Assembly (NCBI GenBank): GCA_019745195.1
Contig: JAIETL010000027.1
Location: 88,112 to 152,111 of the forward strand
Reading direction: 5' to 3'
From: Beijerinckiaceae bacterium
GTDB lineage: Bacteria; Pseudomonadota; Alphaproteobacteria; Rhizobiales; Beijerinckiaceae
Length of the DNA stretch: 64,000 nt
Position numbers and translations under genes: made by a program. The notes beneath the pieces are model-generated. The model saw nothing but the letters and a program-made list of their open reading frames with translations, had not been told where the DNA came from and searched no databases. Shown piece after piece: positions 55,011-62,570 of this stretch (position 1 is its first letter; every line of letters begins with the position of its first letter).

Positions 55011-55901
55011 TCATAGCGCAGAAGGCACGATCCTGAGCCAGCCCGACAGCGTCTCGCCCGGTTCCAGCCTCGCCAGAGGCGCGACGGCCCGCGCGGCCTT
55101 CTCGCTCGGCGAGCCGATGGCGTGGCTTTGCGGCTCGACGCAGAGGAAATCCGCGCCCGCCGGGGCCCAGACCACAGGGCAGCGCAGGCTTTCGCTGGCG
55201 GTCAGTGTGATCGCGAGGCCGGTCGAAGGGGTTTCGATCCGCGCCACGCCATCCCAGCCGAGGAAGCTCCAGGCCGTCTCGCGGCCGCTGGCGAAGACCG
55301 GATTACCGGCATAGGGGCCGCCATCGGGCAGGTCTCGCGAGCCCGTCGCGCGAAACGCCTCGCCGAAGACCAGCGCGCCGCGCGCGGTCATACCGAGTGT
55401 CGTGTCGGGCGCGCAGGCAAACCAGGGGTGATGGCCGAGACCGTACGGTAGGGCCTGGTCCGCCGCGTTGGTGACGGCGAGTTCGATGATCATACCCGTA
55501 GAATCGAGGCTGACTTTCTGGGTCGCCCGGTAGCGATACGGGTCGGACCCGGTCGTCTTGCGGTGTTCCAGTGCGGCATGGCCTTCGGTATGGCCAAGGA
55601 CGACCCAGGCAGACTGCCAGCCGAAACCGTGGATGTTGCCGCCGCCATGGGCGTTGTTGTCGGGGACGGTGAAACGCCGCTCACCATCGTCCACCACGCC
55701 GCCGAAGGCGCGGTTGGCGATGGGGACCATCGCCCAACTGCCGAACATGTTGGGCGCGGCGGTCGAAGGGATGGCCCCCTCGGGGGAATGCAGCAGCTTG
55801 TGGATGCGCCCGTCCGGCCCGCGCCAGTCAAGGCCTGTGATCATGCCGCCGGCTTCCGGCGCTATGCGGGCGACGAGCGGGCCGGCGGTCAGGGTGATCA
55901 T
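55011..55901 (-). CDS. Aldose 1-epimerase family protein
   Basis: A 296-residue galactose-mutarotase-fold protein. MVPIANRAFGGVVDDGERRF, NNAHGGGNIHGFGWQSAWVV (substrate-binding His) and YGLGHHPWFAC carry conserved histidines, with a late acidic residue in FLCVEPQSHA as candidate catalytic Glu. It interconverts anomers of a sugar. The ATG at 55901 is 14 bp after the IclR gene on the same strand, which may be co-transcribed. The link to protocatechuate catabolism is not obvious. Confidence 0.88.
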   Translation of the reverse strand: MITLTAGPLVARIAPEAGGMITGLDWRGPDGRIHKLLHSPEGAIPSTAAPNMFGSWAMVPIANRAFGGVVDDGERRFTVPDNNAHGGGNIHGFGWQSAWVVLGHTEGHAALEHRKTTGSDPYRYRATQKVSLDSTGMIIELAVTNAADQALPYGLGHHPWFACAPDTTLGMTARGALVFGEAFRATGSRDLPDGGPYAGNPVFASGRETAWSFLGWDGVARIETPSTGLAITLTASESLRCPVVWAPAGADFLCVEPQSHAIGSPSEKAARAVAPLARLEPGETLSGWLRIVPSAL

Positions 55902-55915
55902 TCGAAAACCACCTC

Positions 55916-56683
55916 TTACTTGATCAGCGGCTGAAGCTGCATCTGCATCGACCGCATGCGCGGCAGGAAGCGCTCGACCATGACTTGGGCCGGCACGCGC
56001 TGCACCTGCACAGACAGGTTGAACGCGCCGACAACAGCGCCACGATGGCTCTTGAGCGGCATGGCGAGCGAGGCCAGTCCCAGTTCGAGTTCCTGATCGA
56101 CCAGGCACCAGCCCTTTGCGCGGACCTCGTCCAGAAGCGCCATCAGCCGGGCGGGATCGGTGAGGGTGTGCGGCGTCAGCGCGCGCGGCTTGGCAGCCGC
56201 GATCAGCGCCTGCGCGGCTTCTGGCTCCAGCGCCGCCAGCAGCACCCGCCCCATCGAGGAGCAGAAAGCCGGCAGACGCGAGCCGACCGACAGGCCCACC
56301 GACATGATGCGGCGCTGGGCCGAGCGGGCGATATAGACGATCTCATGCCCGTCTAGCAGCGAGGCGGAGGAGGATTCATGCGTCTCCTCGGAGAGCCGTT
56401 CGAGGAAGGGCTGCACAAGCTGCGGCAGGGCCGTCGAGGCGAGCCAGGCGTAGCCGAGCCGGAGCACGCGCGGCGTCAGCCGGAAGAACTTGCCGTCGAA
56501 TTCAGCATAGCCGATCTTCGCGAGCGTCAGCAGACAGCGTCGTGCGGCGGCGCGGGAGAGGTCGGTGGCGCGGGCGACATCGGCGATGGTCAGCTTGTCA
56601 TGGGCTGCGTCGAAGCATTCGATCACCGCCAGCCCCTTTTCGAGGGCCGCCATGTGGTCGCGATCTGGCGTCCCGGCCGCCAT
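55916..56683 (-). CDS. IclR family regulator (PcaR/PobR-like)
   Basis: A 255-residue regulator. A winged helix-turn-helix lies at about 15-75 (TIADVARATDLSRAAARRCL), followed by an IclR effector domain with DGHEIVYIARSAQRR and GWCLVDQELELGLASLAMPL. The sequence style (LAVIECFDA, SRAAARRCLLTL) matches PcaR/PcaU/PobR activators of aromatic catabolism. It is divergent from the 3-oxoadipate CoA-transferase genes, with repeated GTGCGA/CGCACA half-sites between them. I start at the ATG at 56683; a TTG 12 bp upstream is open. Confidence 0.88.
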   Translation of the reverse strand: MAAGTPDRDHMAALEKGLAVIECFDAAHDKLTIADVARATDLSRAAARRCLLTLAKIGYAEFDGKFFRLTPRVLRLGYAWLASTALPQLVQPFLERLSEETHESSSASLLDGHEIVYIARSAQRRIMSVGLSVGSRLPAFCSSMGRVLLAALEPEAAQALIAAAKPRALTPHTLTDPARLMALLDEVRAKGWCLVDQELELGLASLAMPLKSHRGAVVGAFNLSVQVQRVPAQVMVERFLPRMRSMQMQLQPLIK

Positions 56684-56710
56684 GCTTGACCCCAATCCTC
56701 ACGCGCCATA

Positions 56711-56750
56711 AAGTGCGAAAATCAAAACGTTGTGCGATAAGCGCACATTT
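56711..56750. promoter_or_regulatory. IclR-type operator between the regulator and pcaI
   Basis: The half-site GTGCGA occurs at 56713-56718 and 56732-56737, and an inverted repeat TGTGCG-ATAAG-CGCACA spans 56731-56747. A direct plus an inverted copy is the layout used by PcaU/PobR-type regulators. It lies 20-55 bp from the pcaI GTG start and about 30-70 bp from the regulator start, so it can control both. Confidence 0.65.
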
Positions 56751-56765
56751 TGAGGAGATGTCAAG

Positions 56766-57620
56766 GTGGCGGATTTCGTCTCTCTCAGCGAGGGCGTCGA
56801 GGCGGTCCTGAGCGATGGCTGCTCCGTCGCGATGGAGGGTTTCACCCATCTGATCCCGCATGCAGCGGGCCATGAGGCGATCCGCCAGGCGAGGAAACGC
56901 CTGACCCTGATCCGGATGACGCCCGATCTGGTTTACGACCAGATGATCGGCATGGGCTGTGCCGAGAAACTCGTCTTCTCCTGGGGCGGAAATCCCGGCG
57001 TCGGCTCGCTGCACCGGTTTCGCGACGCGGTCGAGAATGGCTGGCCGCACCGGCTCGAGATCGAGGAGCACAGCCACGCCGCCATGGCCAATGCCTATGA
57101 GGCCGGCGCGGCGAACCTGCCCTTCGCGGTGTTTCGCGGCTACAAGGGCGTCGATCTGCCGAAGGTCAACGACCGGATCAGGTCGGTGACCTGCCCCTAC
57201 ACCGGCGAGGTGCTGGCGACCGTGCCGGCGATCCGCCCCGACGCCGCCATCATCCACGCGCTCAGGGCCGACCGCGAGGGCAATGTCATGCTGGAGGGAA
57301 TCGTCGGCGTCCAGAAGGAGGCGGTGCTGGCGGCGAAACGCTCGCTCGTCACGGTCGAGGAGATCGTCGAGGATTTCGGCCCGCGCAACGCCAATGCCGT
57401 GATCCTGCCGGCCTGGACGGTCACCGCGATCGCCCATGTTCCGGGCGGAGCTTATCCGTCCTATGCGCAGGGCCATACGAAGCGCGCCAACGACTTCTAC
57501 ATCGCCTGGGACAAGATCGCCCGAGAGCGCGAGACGTTCCTGGCGTGGATGAAGGAGCATGTGCTGGAAAAGGGCCCGGAGGCCTTTGCGCGGCACGCCG
57601 AGAAGGCGAGGGCTGCATGA
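56766..57620 (+). CDS. pcaI: 3-oxoadipate CoA-transferase subunit A (CatI/PcaI type)
   Basis: A 284-residue family I CoA-transferase alpha subunit that, with subunit B, moves CoA from succinyl-CoA to 3-oxoadipate. VAMEGFTHLIPHAAGHEAIR and FSWGGNPGVGSLHRFRDAVE are typical of the longer CatI/GctA-like group rather than the 220-residue PcaI of Pseudomonas putida. The start is a GTG at 56766 preceded by GAGGAG. The pca setting supports 3-oxoadipate over glutaconate as the substrate. Subunit B follows after a 202-bp gap filled by a palindromic repeat. Confidence 0.85.
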   Translation: MADFVSLSEGVEAVLSDGCSVAMEGFTHLIPHAAGHEAIRQARKRLTLIRMTPDLVYDQMIGMGCAEKLVFSWGGNPGVGSLHRFRDAVENGWPHRLEIEEHSHAAMANAYEAGAANLPFAVFRGYKGVDLPKVNDRIRSVTCPYTGEVLATVPAIRPDAAIIHALRADREGNVMLEGIVGVQKEAVLAAKRSLVTVEEIVEDFGPRNANAVILPAWTVTAIAHVPGGAYPSYAQGHTKRANDFYIAWDKIARERETFLAWMKEHVLEKGPEAFARHAEKARAA

Positions 57621-57650
57621 TGCTCGGCCTTTCAGGATCAAGCGCGGCCT

Positions 57651-57799
57651 TTCCTTCTCCCCTTGCGGGAGAAGGTGGCTCGGCGAAGCCGAGACGGATG
57701 AGGGGTCGCACTGCGCCATTCGGAGGCGAGAGAACTCAGACGTCGGATAGCTCGGCCCGACCCCTCACCCCAGCCCTCTCCCGCAAGGGGAGAGGGAGC
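57651..57799. repeat. GC-rich palindromic repeat between pcaI and pcaJ
   Basis: A roughly 150-bp inverted repeat. Its left arm contains CCTTCTCCCCTTGCGGGAGA and GATGAGGGGTCG; its right arm contains CGACCCCTCACCCCAGCCC and CTCTCCCGCAAGGGGAGAGG. Each arm is itself a hairpin. It belongs to the same broad family as the element at 11935-12090. It sits inside an operon whose two products must assemble in equal amounts, so it either does not terminate transcription or has altered the stoichiometry. Confidence 0.8.
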
Positions 57800-57822
57800 G
57801 CGTCGAGCCAGGACCAAGCCGC

Positions 57823-58593
57823 ATGACCGCGACCCCGACCGAGATGATGACCATCGCCGCTGCGCGACTGCTGACGAACAGCGACGTCTGCTTCGTCGGC
57901 ATCGGCGCGCCGTCCGCCGCATGCAACCTCGCGCGGCTGACGCATGCGCCAAAAATCACGCTGATCTACGAATCAGGCACGCTTTCGACGCGGCCCTCCG
58001 TGCTGCCTCTCTCGATCGGCGATGGCGAACTCTGCGACACCGCGCTGACCACCGTCTCGGTGCCGGAGATGTTCCGCTACTGGCTGCAGGGCGGGCGCAT
58101 CACCATCGGCTTTCTCGGCGGCGCGCAGATCGACCGCTTCGCCAATCTCAACACCACCGTGGTCGGCCCTTACGAGGCGCCGAAGGTGCGTCTGCCCGGC
58201 GGCGGCGGCGCTCCCGAGATCGCCAGCAACTGCCAGCAGATCTTCATCACCATGGCGATGGGCGCGCGCGCCTTCGTCGACAGGCTGCCCTTCATCACCT
58301 CCTTCGGCCACGGGACGGGCAAGGGCGACCGCGAGCGGCTCGGCCTGAAGACGAAGGGCCCGACCAGGGTGATGACCGATCTCTGCGTCATGGAGCCCGA
58401 TGCCGAGACGGCCGAACTCACGGTCACCTCGCTGCATCCCGGCGTGACGCGCGAACAGGTTCAGGCAGGGTGCGGCTGGCCCTTGCGCTTTGCCGCCTCG
58501 GTCGCCGAGACTCCGCCTGCGACCGACCGGGAACTGACCGTGCTGCGCGATCTGCATGCGCGCACCAAGCGAGCCCATGGAGTGGCGGCATGA
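57823..58593 (+). CDS. pcaJ: 3-oxoadipate CoA-transferase subunit B (CatJ/PcaJ type)
   Basis: A 256-residue beta subunit. LIYESGTLSTRP supplies the catalytic glutamate that forms the CoA thioester, with GIGAPSAACNLARLTHAPK near the start and FLGGAQIDRFANLNTTVVG and LPGGGGAPEIAS further on. Length and sequence fit the CatJ-type partner of subunit A. The gene ends with a TGA that overlaps the pcaH ATG (ATGA), so it is translationally coupled to the dioxygenase genes. Confidence 0.87.
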   Translation: MTATPTEMMTIAAARLLTNSDVCFVGIGAPSAACNLARLTHAPKITLIYESGTLSTRPSVLPLSIGDGELCDTALTTVSVPEMFRYWLQGGRITIGFLGGAQIDRFANLNTTVVGPYEAPKVRLPGGGGAPEIASNCQQIFITMAMGARAFVDRLPFITSFGHGTGKGDRERLGLKTKGPTRVMTDLCVMEPDAETAELTVTSLHPGVTREQVQAGCGWPLRFAASVAETPPATDRELTVLRDLHARTKRAHGVAA

Positions 58594-59300
58594 GCCTGAT
58601 CTATCCGCTGGACGGCCTGAAAGCCCATCCCGCCAACGCCTCGCCCGAGTACAAATCGACGCTGAAGCGCGCGCCGTCGCAGCCGCTGATCCTGCTGCCG
58701 CATACGCTCTCGGAGACGACCGGTCCGGTCTTCGGCCATGTCGCGGTCGCCGAGACCGACATGGACCTGACGCGCCAGCATGCGGGCGAGCCGATCGGCG
58801 AGCGCATCATCGTGACCGGCCGCGTGCTCGACGAGAACGGCCGCCCGGTGCCGCATACGCTGGTCGAGATCTGGCAGGCCAATTCGACCGGCCGCTATGT
58901 CCATGTCCGCGACCAGCACCCGGCCCCGCTCGATCCGAATTTCACCGGGGCAGGCCGCGCATTGACGGATGCCAACGGGCGCTACCGCTTCGTCACGATC
59001 AAGCCCGGCGCCTATCCCTGGCGCAACCACTACAATGCGTGGCGGCCGGCCCATATCCACTTCTCGCTGTTTGGGCCGAGCTTCCTCTCCCGCGTCATCA
59101 CGCAGATGTATTTCCCGGGCGATCCGCTGTTCCAGTACGACCCGATCTTCCAGTCGATCACGGATGCGAAGGTGCGCGAGCGACTGGTCTCGCGCTTCGA
59201 CATCGACACCACCGAGGATCACTGGGCGTTGGCCTACCAGTTCGACATCGTCCTGCGCGGCCGCGAGGCGACGCCGACGGAGGAGCCGCATGAGCACTGA
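58590..59300 (+). CDS. pcaH: Protocatechuate 3,4-dioxygenase beta subunit
   Basis: A 236-residue iron(III) subunit of the intradiol dioxygenase that opens protocatechuate to 3-carboxy-cis,cis-muconate. The iron ligands can be placed by spacing as Tyr103, Tyr142, His155 and His157 (WRPAHIHFSLFG). LVEIWQANSTGRYVHVRDQH is diagnostic. The frame is open far upstream, but the ATG at 58590 overlaps the pcaJ stop and gives the standard N-terminus. It overlaps pcaG by 11 bp. Confidence 0.95.
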   Translation: MSLIYPLDGLKAHPANASPEYKSTLKRAPSQPLILLPHTLSETTGPVFGHVAVAETDMDLTRQHAGEPIGERIIVTGRVLDENGRPVPHTLVEIWQANSTGRYVHVRDQHPAPLDPNFTGAGRALTDANGRYRFVTIKPGAYPWRNHYNAWRPAHIHFSLFGPSFLSRVITQMYFPGDPLFQYDPIFQSITDAKVRERLVSRFDIDTTEDHWALAYQFDIVLRGREATPTEEPHEH

Positions 59301-59877
59301 GACGCGCATTGAGTCCAAGCAGGGGCTTACCCCCTCGCAGACGATCGGCCCCTTCTTCGCCTATGGGCTGACGCCGCGCGCCTATGGCGGGCAGGAGCTG
59401 TTCACCGAGCAGGTCGCGGCGGAGGGCATGTCCGGCGAGCGCATCCGCATCGAGGGCGTGGTCTATGATGGCGACGGTGCGGTCGTGAGCGACGCGATGA
59501 TCGAGATCTGGCAGGCCGACGCTGAGGGCCGCTTCAACGCCGCCGGCAATGCCGGCTTCACCGGCTTCGGCCGCTGCGAAACCAGCGCCGAGGGGGTCTA
59601 TTTCTTCGAGACGGTGCGGCCGGGCGCGCTGCCGGGACAGAATGGCGCGACGCAGGCGCCGCATCTCACCGTCTCGGTTTTCGCGCGCGGACTGCTCGTG
59701 CGGCTGATGACGCGGATCTACTTCTCCGACGAAGCTGCCAACGCAACCGATCCCGTGCTGGCGCTGGTTCCGGCCGAGCGCCGCGGCACGCTGATCGCCG
59801 AACGCGGGGCCGACGGCGTCTTTCGCCTCGACATCCGCCTGCAAGGCGAGGGCGAGACGGTCTTCTTCGAGGCGTGA
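59290..59877 (+). CDS. pcaG: Protocatechuate 3,4-dioxygenase alpha subunit
   Basis: A 195-residue alpha subunit, structurally like PcaH but without a full iron site. LTPSQTIGPFFAYGLTPRAY at the N-terminus, AMIEIWQADAEGRF and the C-terminal FRLDIRLQGEGETVFFEA are typical of PcaG. It starts within the last 11 bp of pcaH. The remaining steps (pcaB, pcaC, pcaD) are not in this window, so the pathway is split. Confidence 0.95.
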   Translation: MSTETRIESKQGLTPSQTIGPFFAYGLTPRAYGGQELFTEQVAAEGMSGERIRIEGVVYDGDGAVVSDAMIEIWQADAEGRFNAAGNAGFTGFGRCETSAEGVYFFETVRPGALPGQNGATQAPHLTVSVFARGLLVRLMTRIYFSDEAANATDPVLALVPAERRGTLIAERGADGVFRLDIRLQGEGETVFFEA

Positions 59878-59942
59878 GCGCTCTCGTCAAGGCGGCAGGG
59901 CCTCGCTAAACCTCGTGGCGACCGTTCTCGCCGGAGCTTCCC

Positions 59943-60839
59943 ATGCCCAGCCCTCTGATCGCGCTCGACTGGGGCACCACGCGGGCCCGCGCCTTTCTGA
60001 TCGGCGCGGATGGCGCGGTCCTCGACCGGCGCAGCGCCGACCGGGGCATCCAGTCCGTGCCGGAGGGCGGTTTTCCCGCCGCTTTCGAGGCCATCGCCGG
60101 TGAGTTTCGTCGCAGCCATCCCGATGCCGGCATCGTGCTCGCCGGCATGGTCGGCAGCCGCAATGGCTGGGTCGAGGCGCCCTATGTCGCCTGCCCGGCA
60201 ACACCGGCCGCGATCGCCGGGGCCGCAATGCCGGTGACGCTGGAGGACGGCGCGCAAGCGCTGATCCTGCCCGGACTTTCCTGCGACGAGGGCGCCTTCG
60301 ACGTGATGCGCGGGGAGGAGACGCTGATTGTCGGCCTGGGCCTCGATGACGGTCTGGTCTGCCTGCCGGGCACGCATTCGAAATGGGCGCTCATCGAAAG
60401 CGGGCGCATCGCCCGCTTCGCCAGTTTCATGACCGGCGAGGTCTACGGCCTGCTGCGCCAGAACTCGATCCTGTCGCGGCTGGCGACCGAGCCGGCCGGC
60501 GACGATGCCATCGAGGGCGCGCGGCTCGGCTTCGCGGCGGCCGGGCGGGCGGGCGGGCTGCTGAACGCGGCTTTCGCCGGCCGCACCGAGGTGCTGGCCG
60601 GGCGCATGGCTCCCGGCTGCGTCGGCCCCTATCTCTCGGCGCTGCTGATCGGGCAGGAGATCGCCGGGGCGACGGCCCTGTTCGGACGGCCGGTCCGCGT
60701 CCAGCTCGTCGCGGACGGCGTGATGGCGCGGAGCTATGGCGCGGCGCTGGCGGCAGCCGGCCTGCCTTTCGAGATCACGAGCCCGGAGGCGGCCTTCATC
60801 GCCGGCGTCGGCCTTTTGGCAGGCGGGCTCGCACGATGA
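59943..60839 (+). CDS. dgoK: 2-dehydro-3-deoxygalactonokinase
   Basis: A 298-residue sugar-acid kinase. IALDWGTTRARAFLI at the N-terminus is the phosphate-1 motif, GMVGSRNGWVEAPYVACPA and LPGTHSKWALIESGRI are typical of DgoK, and TGEVYGLLRQNSIL follows. It phosphorylates 2-dehydro-3-deoxygalactonate in galactose/galactonate catabolism. GGAG precedes the ATG. Its stop overlaps the ribokinase start. The aldolase gene dgoA is not visible here. Confidence 0.9.
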   Translation: MPSPLIALDWGTTRARAFLIGADGAVLDRRSADRGIQSVPEGGFPAAFEAIAGEFRRSHPDAGIVLAGMVGSRNGWVEAPYVACPATPAAIAGAAMPVTLEDGAQALILPGLSCDEGAFDVMRGEETLIVGLGLDDGLVCLPGTHSKWALIESGRIARFASFMTGEVYGLLRQNSILSRLATEPAGDDAIEGARLGFAAAGRAGGLLNAAFAGRTEVLAGRMAPGCVGPYLSALLIGQEIAGATALFGRPVRVQLVADGVMARSYGAALAAAGLPFEITSPEAAFIAGVGLLAGGLAR

Positions 60840-61744
60840 TCGTCGTCTTCGGCTCGCTCAATGTCGATCTGGTGACGACCGTCCCAAGACTGCCGAAGGC
60901 TGGCGAGACGGTGATGGGGCCGGGCTACGCGCTCCATCCGGGCGGCAAGGGCGCGAACCAGGCGCTCGCCGCCCGCCGCGCCGGCGCGGACGTCGTGCTC
61001 GTCGGCGCGGTCGGGCGCGATGGCTTCGCCGAGATCGCCCTGTCGCTGCTGGCGCGGGACGGCGTCGATCTGAGCCATGTCGCGCGGCTCGACGTCCCGA
61101 CGGGGGCTGCCTTCATCGCGGTGGACGAGGCCGGCGCAAACCAGATCGTGGTCGCAGCCGGCGCGAATGCGCGGGCCAGCGCCTCGGCGCTGTCGGAGCT
61201 GCCGCTCGGCGAAAGCGACATCCTGCTGCTCCAGCGCGAGGTTCCCGAAGACCAGTGCCTGATCGCGGCCCGCGCTATGAAGCAGGCCGGCGGTCGCGTC
61301 ATCCTCAACCTCGCTCCGGCCGGCGCCGCCTCGCCCGCGCTTCTTGCCTGCCTCGACATGCTGATCGTCAACGAGCACGAGGCGCTGGTGTTGGGCGAGG
61401 CGCTCGGCTGGCCGGCGCTGGAGCCGGACGAATTCGCCAGGCGCATCGATACCGAGATCAGCCTCGCCTGCATCGTCACGCTCGGCGCGGACGGCGTGGT
61501 CGGCTGGCATGGCGGCGTGCGGCGGCGGCTCGAGGCTCCCAATGTCGCGGTCGTCGATACCGTTGCGGCGGGCGACAGCTTCTGCGGGGCGTTCGCGGCG
61601 GCGCTGGCGGCGGGATACGGCTTTTCGGGCGCGCTGCAGCGCGGGCTGGCGGCCGGCTCGCTCGCCTGCACCATCCCCGGCGCGCAGCCCAGCGTGCCGC
61701 GCCGCGAGGCGATCGAGGCGCTGGTCGGGGCGGCGTTCATCTGA
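60836..61744 (+). CDS. rbsK: Ribokinase/PfkB family carbohydrate kinase
   Basis: A 302-residue PfkB kinase. VFGSLNVDLVTTVPRLPKAG at the N-terminus, the sugar-binding HPGGKGANQALAARRAGADV, VILNLAPAG and VDTVAAGDSFCGAFAAAL (the anion hole and catalytic Asp; Ala-Gly-Asp instead of Gly-Gly-Asp-type variants) point to ribokinase. The ATG at 60836 overlaps the dgoK stop. Coupling to dgoK suggests a broader sugar-scavenging unit rather than strict ribose use. Confidence 0.85.
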   Translation: MIVVFGSLNVDLVTTVPRLPKAGETVMGPGYALHPGGKGANQALAARRAGADVVLVGAVGRDGFAEIALSLLARDGVDLSHVARLDVPTGAAFIAVDEAGANQIVVAAGANARASASALSELPLGESDILLLQREVPEDQCLIAARAMKQAGGRVILNLAPAGAASPALLACLDMLIVNEHEALVLGEALGWPALEPDEFARRIDTEISLACIVTLGADGVVGWHGGVRRRLEAPNVAVVDTVAAGDSFCGAFAAALAAGYGFSGALQRGLAAGSLACTIPGAQPSVPRREAIEALVGAAFI

Positions 61745-61899
61745 GGCAGCCGCGCCTTTCGACACGACCCGTTAAGGTTTCCGGCGCGAACGCACCCGCA
61801 ATCGCCGCGTTCCGCGCAATCGCGCCTATCGCCTTCACCCTTCGTCAGCACCTGCGCCGCCATCGTCGAGGGCACCCCTGCGCAGGCTGGAAGGCTCAG

Positions 61900-62442
61900 A
61901 TGGCACAAAGTCCGTTACGTTGGGCCCTTGGCGTCGCCGCCGCCGTCGGTCTCGGCGCGATAGTCTACGGCGACAGGATCGCCAGGCTTGCCGACGACGA
62001 TACGCCGAAGCTCGCCACGGCGAGCGCGCCCTCGACAGCTCCCGCGCAGGCCTCCACCCGTCCCGCCGGCCGACCGACGCTGACGGTTGCGGCCGATTAT
62101 CGCGGCCATTACGTCGTGCATCCCTCGGTCGACAATTTCCGCATCAAGATGCTGGTCGATACCGGCGCCAGCGTCGTGGCGCTGACGGCGGCCGATGCGC
62201 GCGCGCTCGGCATCCAGCTTTCGCCCAACGACTACAAGATGACGCTCAACACCGCCAATGGCGCGGTCAGGGGCGCGCGCGTCAATCTGCGCGAGGTCCG
62301 GCTCGGCGACATCCTGGTGCGCAATGTCGAGGCGGTGGTGCTGCCGGCCGGCGCGCTCTCGATGAGCCTGCTCGGCACCTCCTTCCTCGGCAAGCTGCAG
62401 GGCTACGAGGTCCAGACCGGACGCATGGTGCTGCGCGGCTGA
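61900..62442 (+). CDS. Membrane-anchored retropepsin-like aspartic protease (TIGR02281-type)
   Basis: A 180-residue protein with an N-terminal membrane anchor (about residues 8-24), a Pro/Ala/Thr-rich linker to about 58, and a single-lobe aspartic protease domain. The active-site motif is MLVDTGASVVALT, and LLGTSFLGKLQGYEV is the hydrophobic-hydrophobic-Gly segment of the family. Such alphaproteobacterial proteins probably act as dimers in the periplasm. Substrates are unknown. The ATG at 61900 is preferred over the open frame upstream. Confidence 0.85.
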   Translation: MAQSPLRWALGVAAAVGLGAIVYGDRIARLADDDTPKLATASAPSTAPAQASTRPAGRPTLTVAADYRGHYVVHPSVDNFRIKMLVDTGASVVALTAADARALGIQLSPNDYKMTLNTANGAVRGARVNLREVRLGDILVRNVEAVVLPAGALSMSLLGTSFLGKLQGYEVQTGRMVLRG

Positions 62443-62472
62443 CGGCGCGAAGGTTTTCCCGGAACCGCTCCC

Positions 62473-62520
62473 CCCAAGACCTGCCGTTCCCAAGACCTGC
62501 CGTTCCCAAGGCCTGCGTGA
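62473..62520. repeat. Short 16-bp tandem repeat, about three copies
   Basis: The unit CCCAAGACCTGCCGTT occurs at 62473-62488 and 62489-62504, with a third diverged copy at 62505-62520. It lies in the 128-bp spacer before the phosphomannomutase gene. It is too short and regular for CRISPR. Copy number may vary between strains. Confidence 0.75.
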
Positions 62521-62570
62521 TCGGGTAAGCGAGTTGTGTGGTGCCGCGTCAGCGCCGCAACGAGGCCGCG

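Noticed and set aside
62473..62520. CRISPR-like array
   Set aside because: Repeat units are contiguous with no spacers and only about three copies; no cas genes are in the window.
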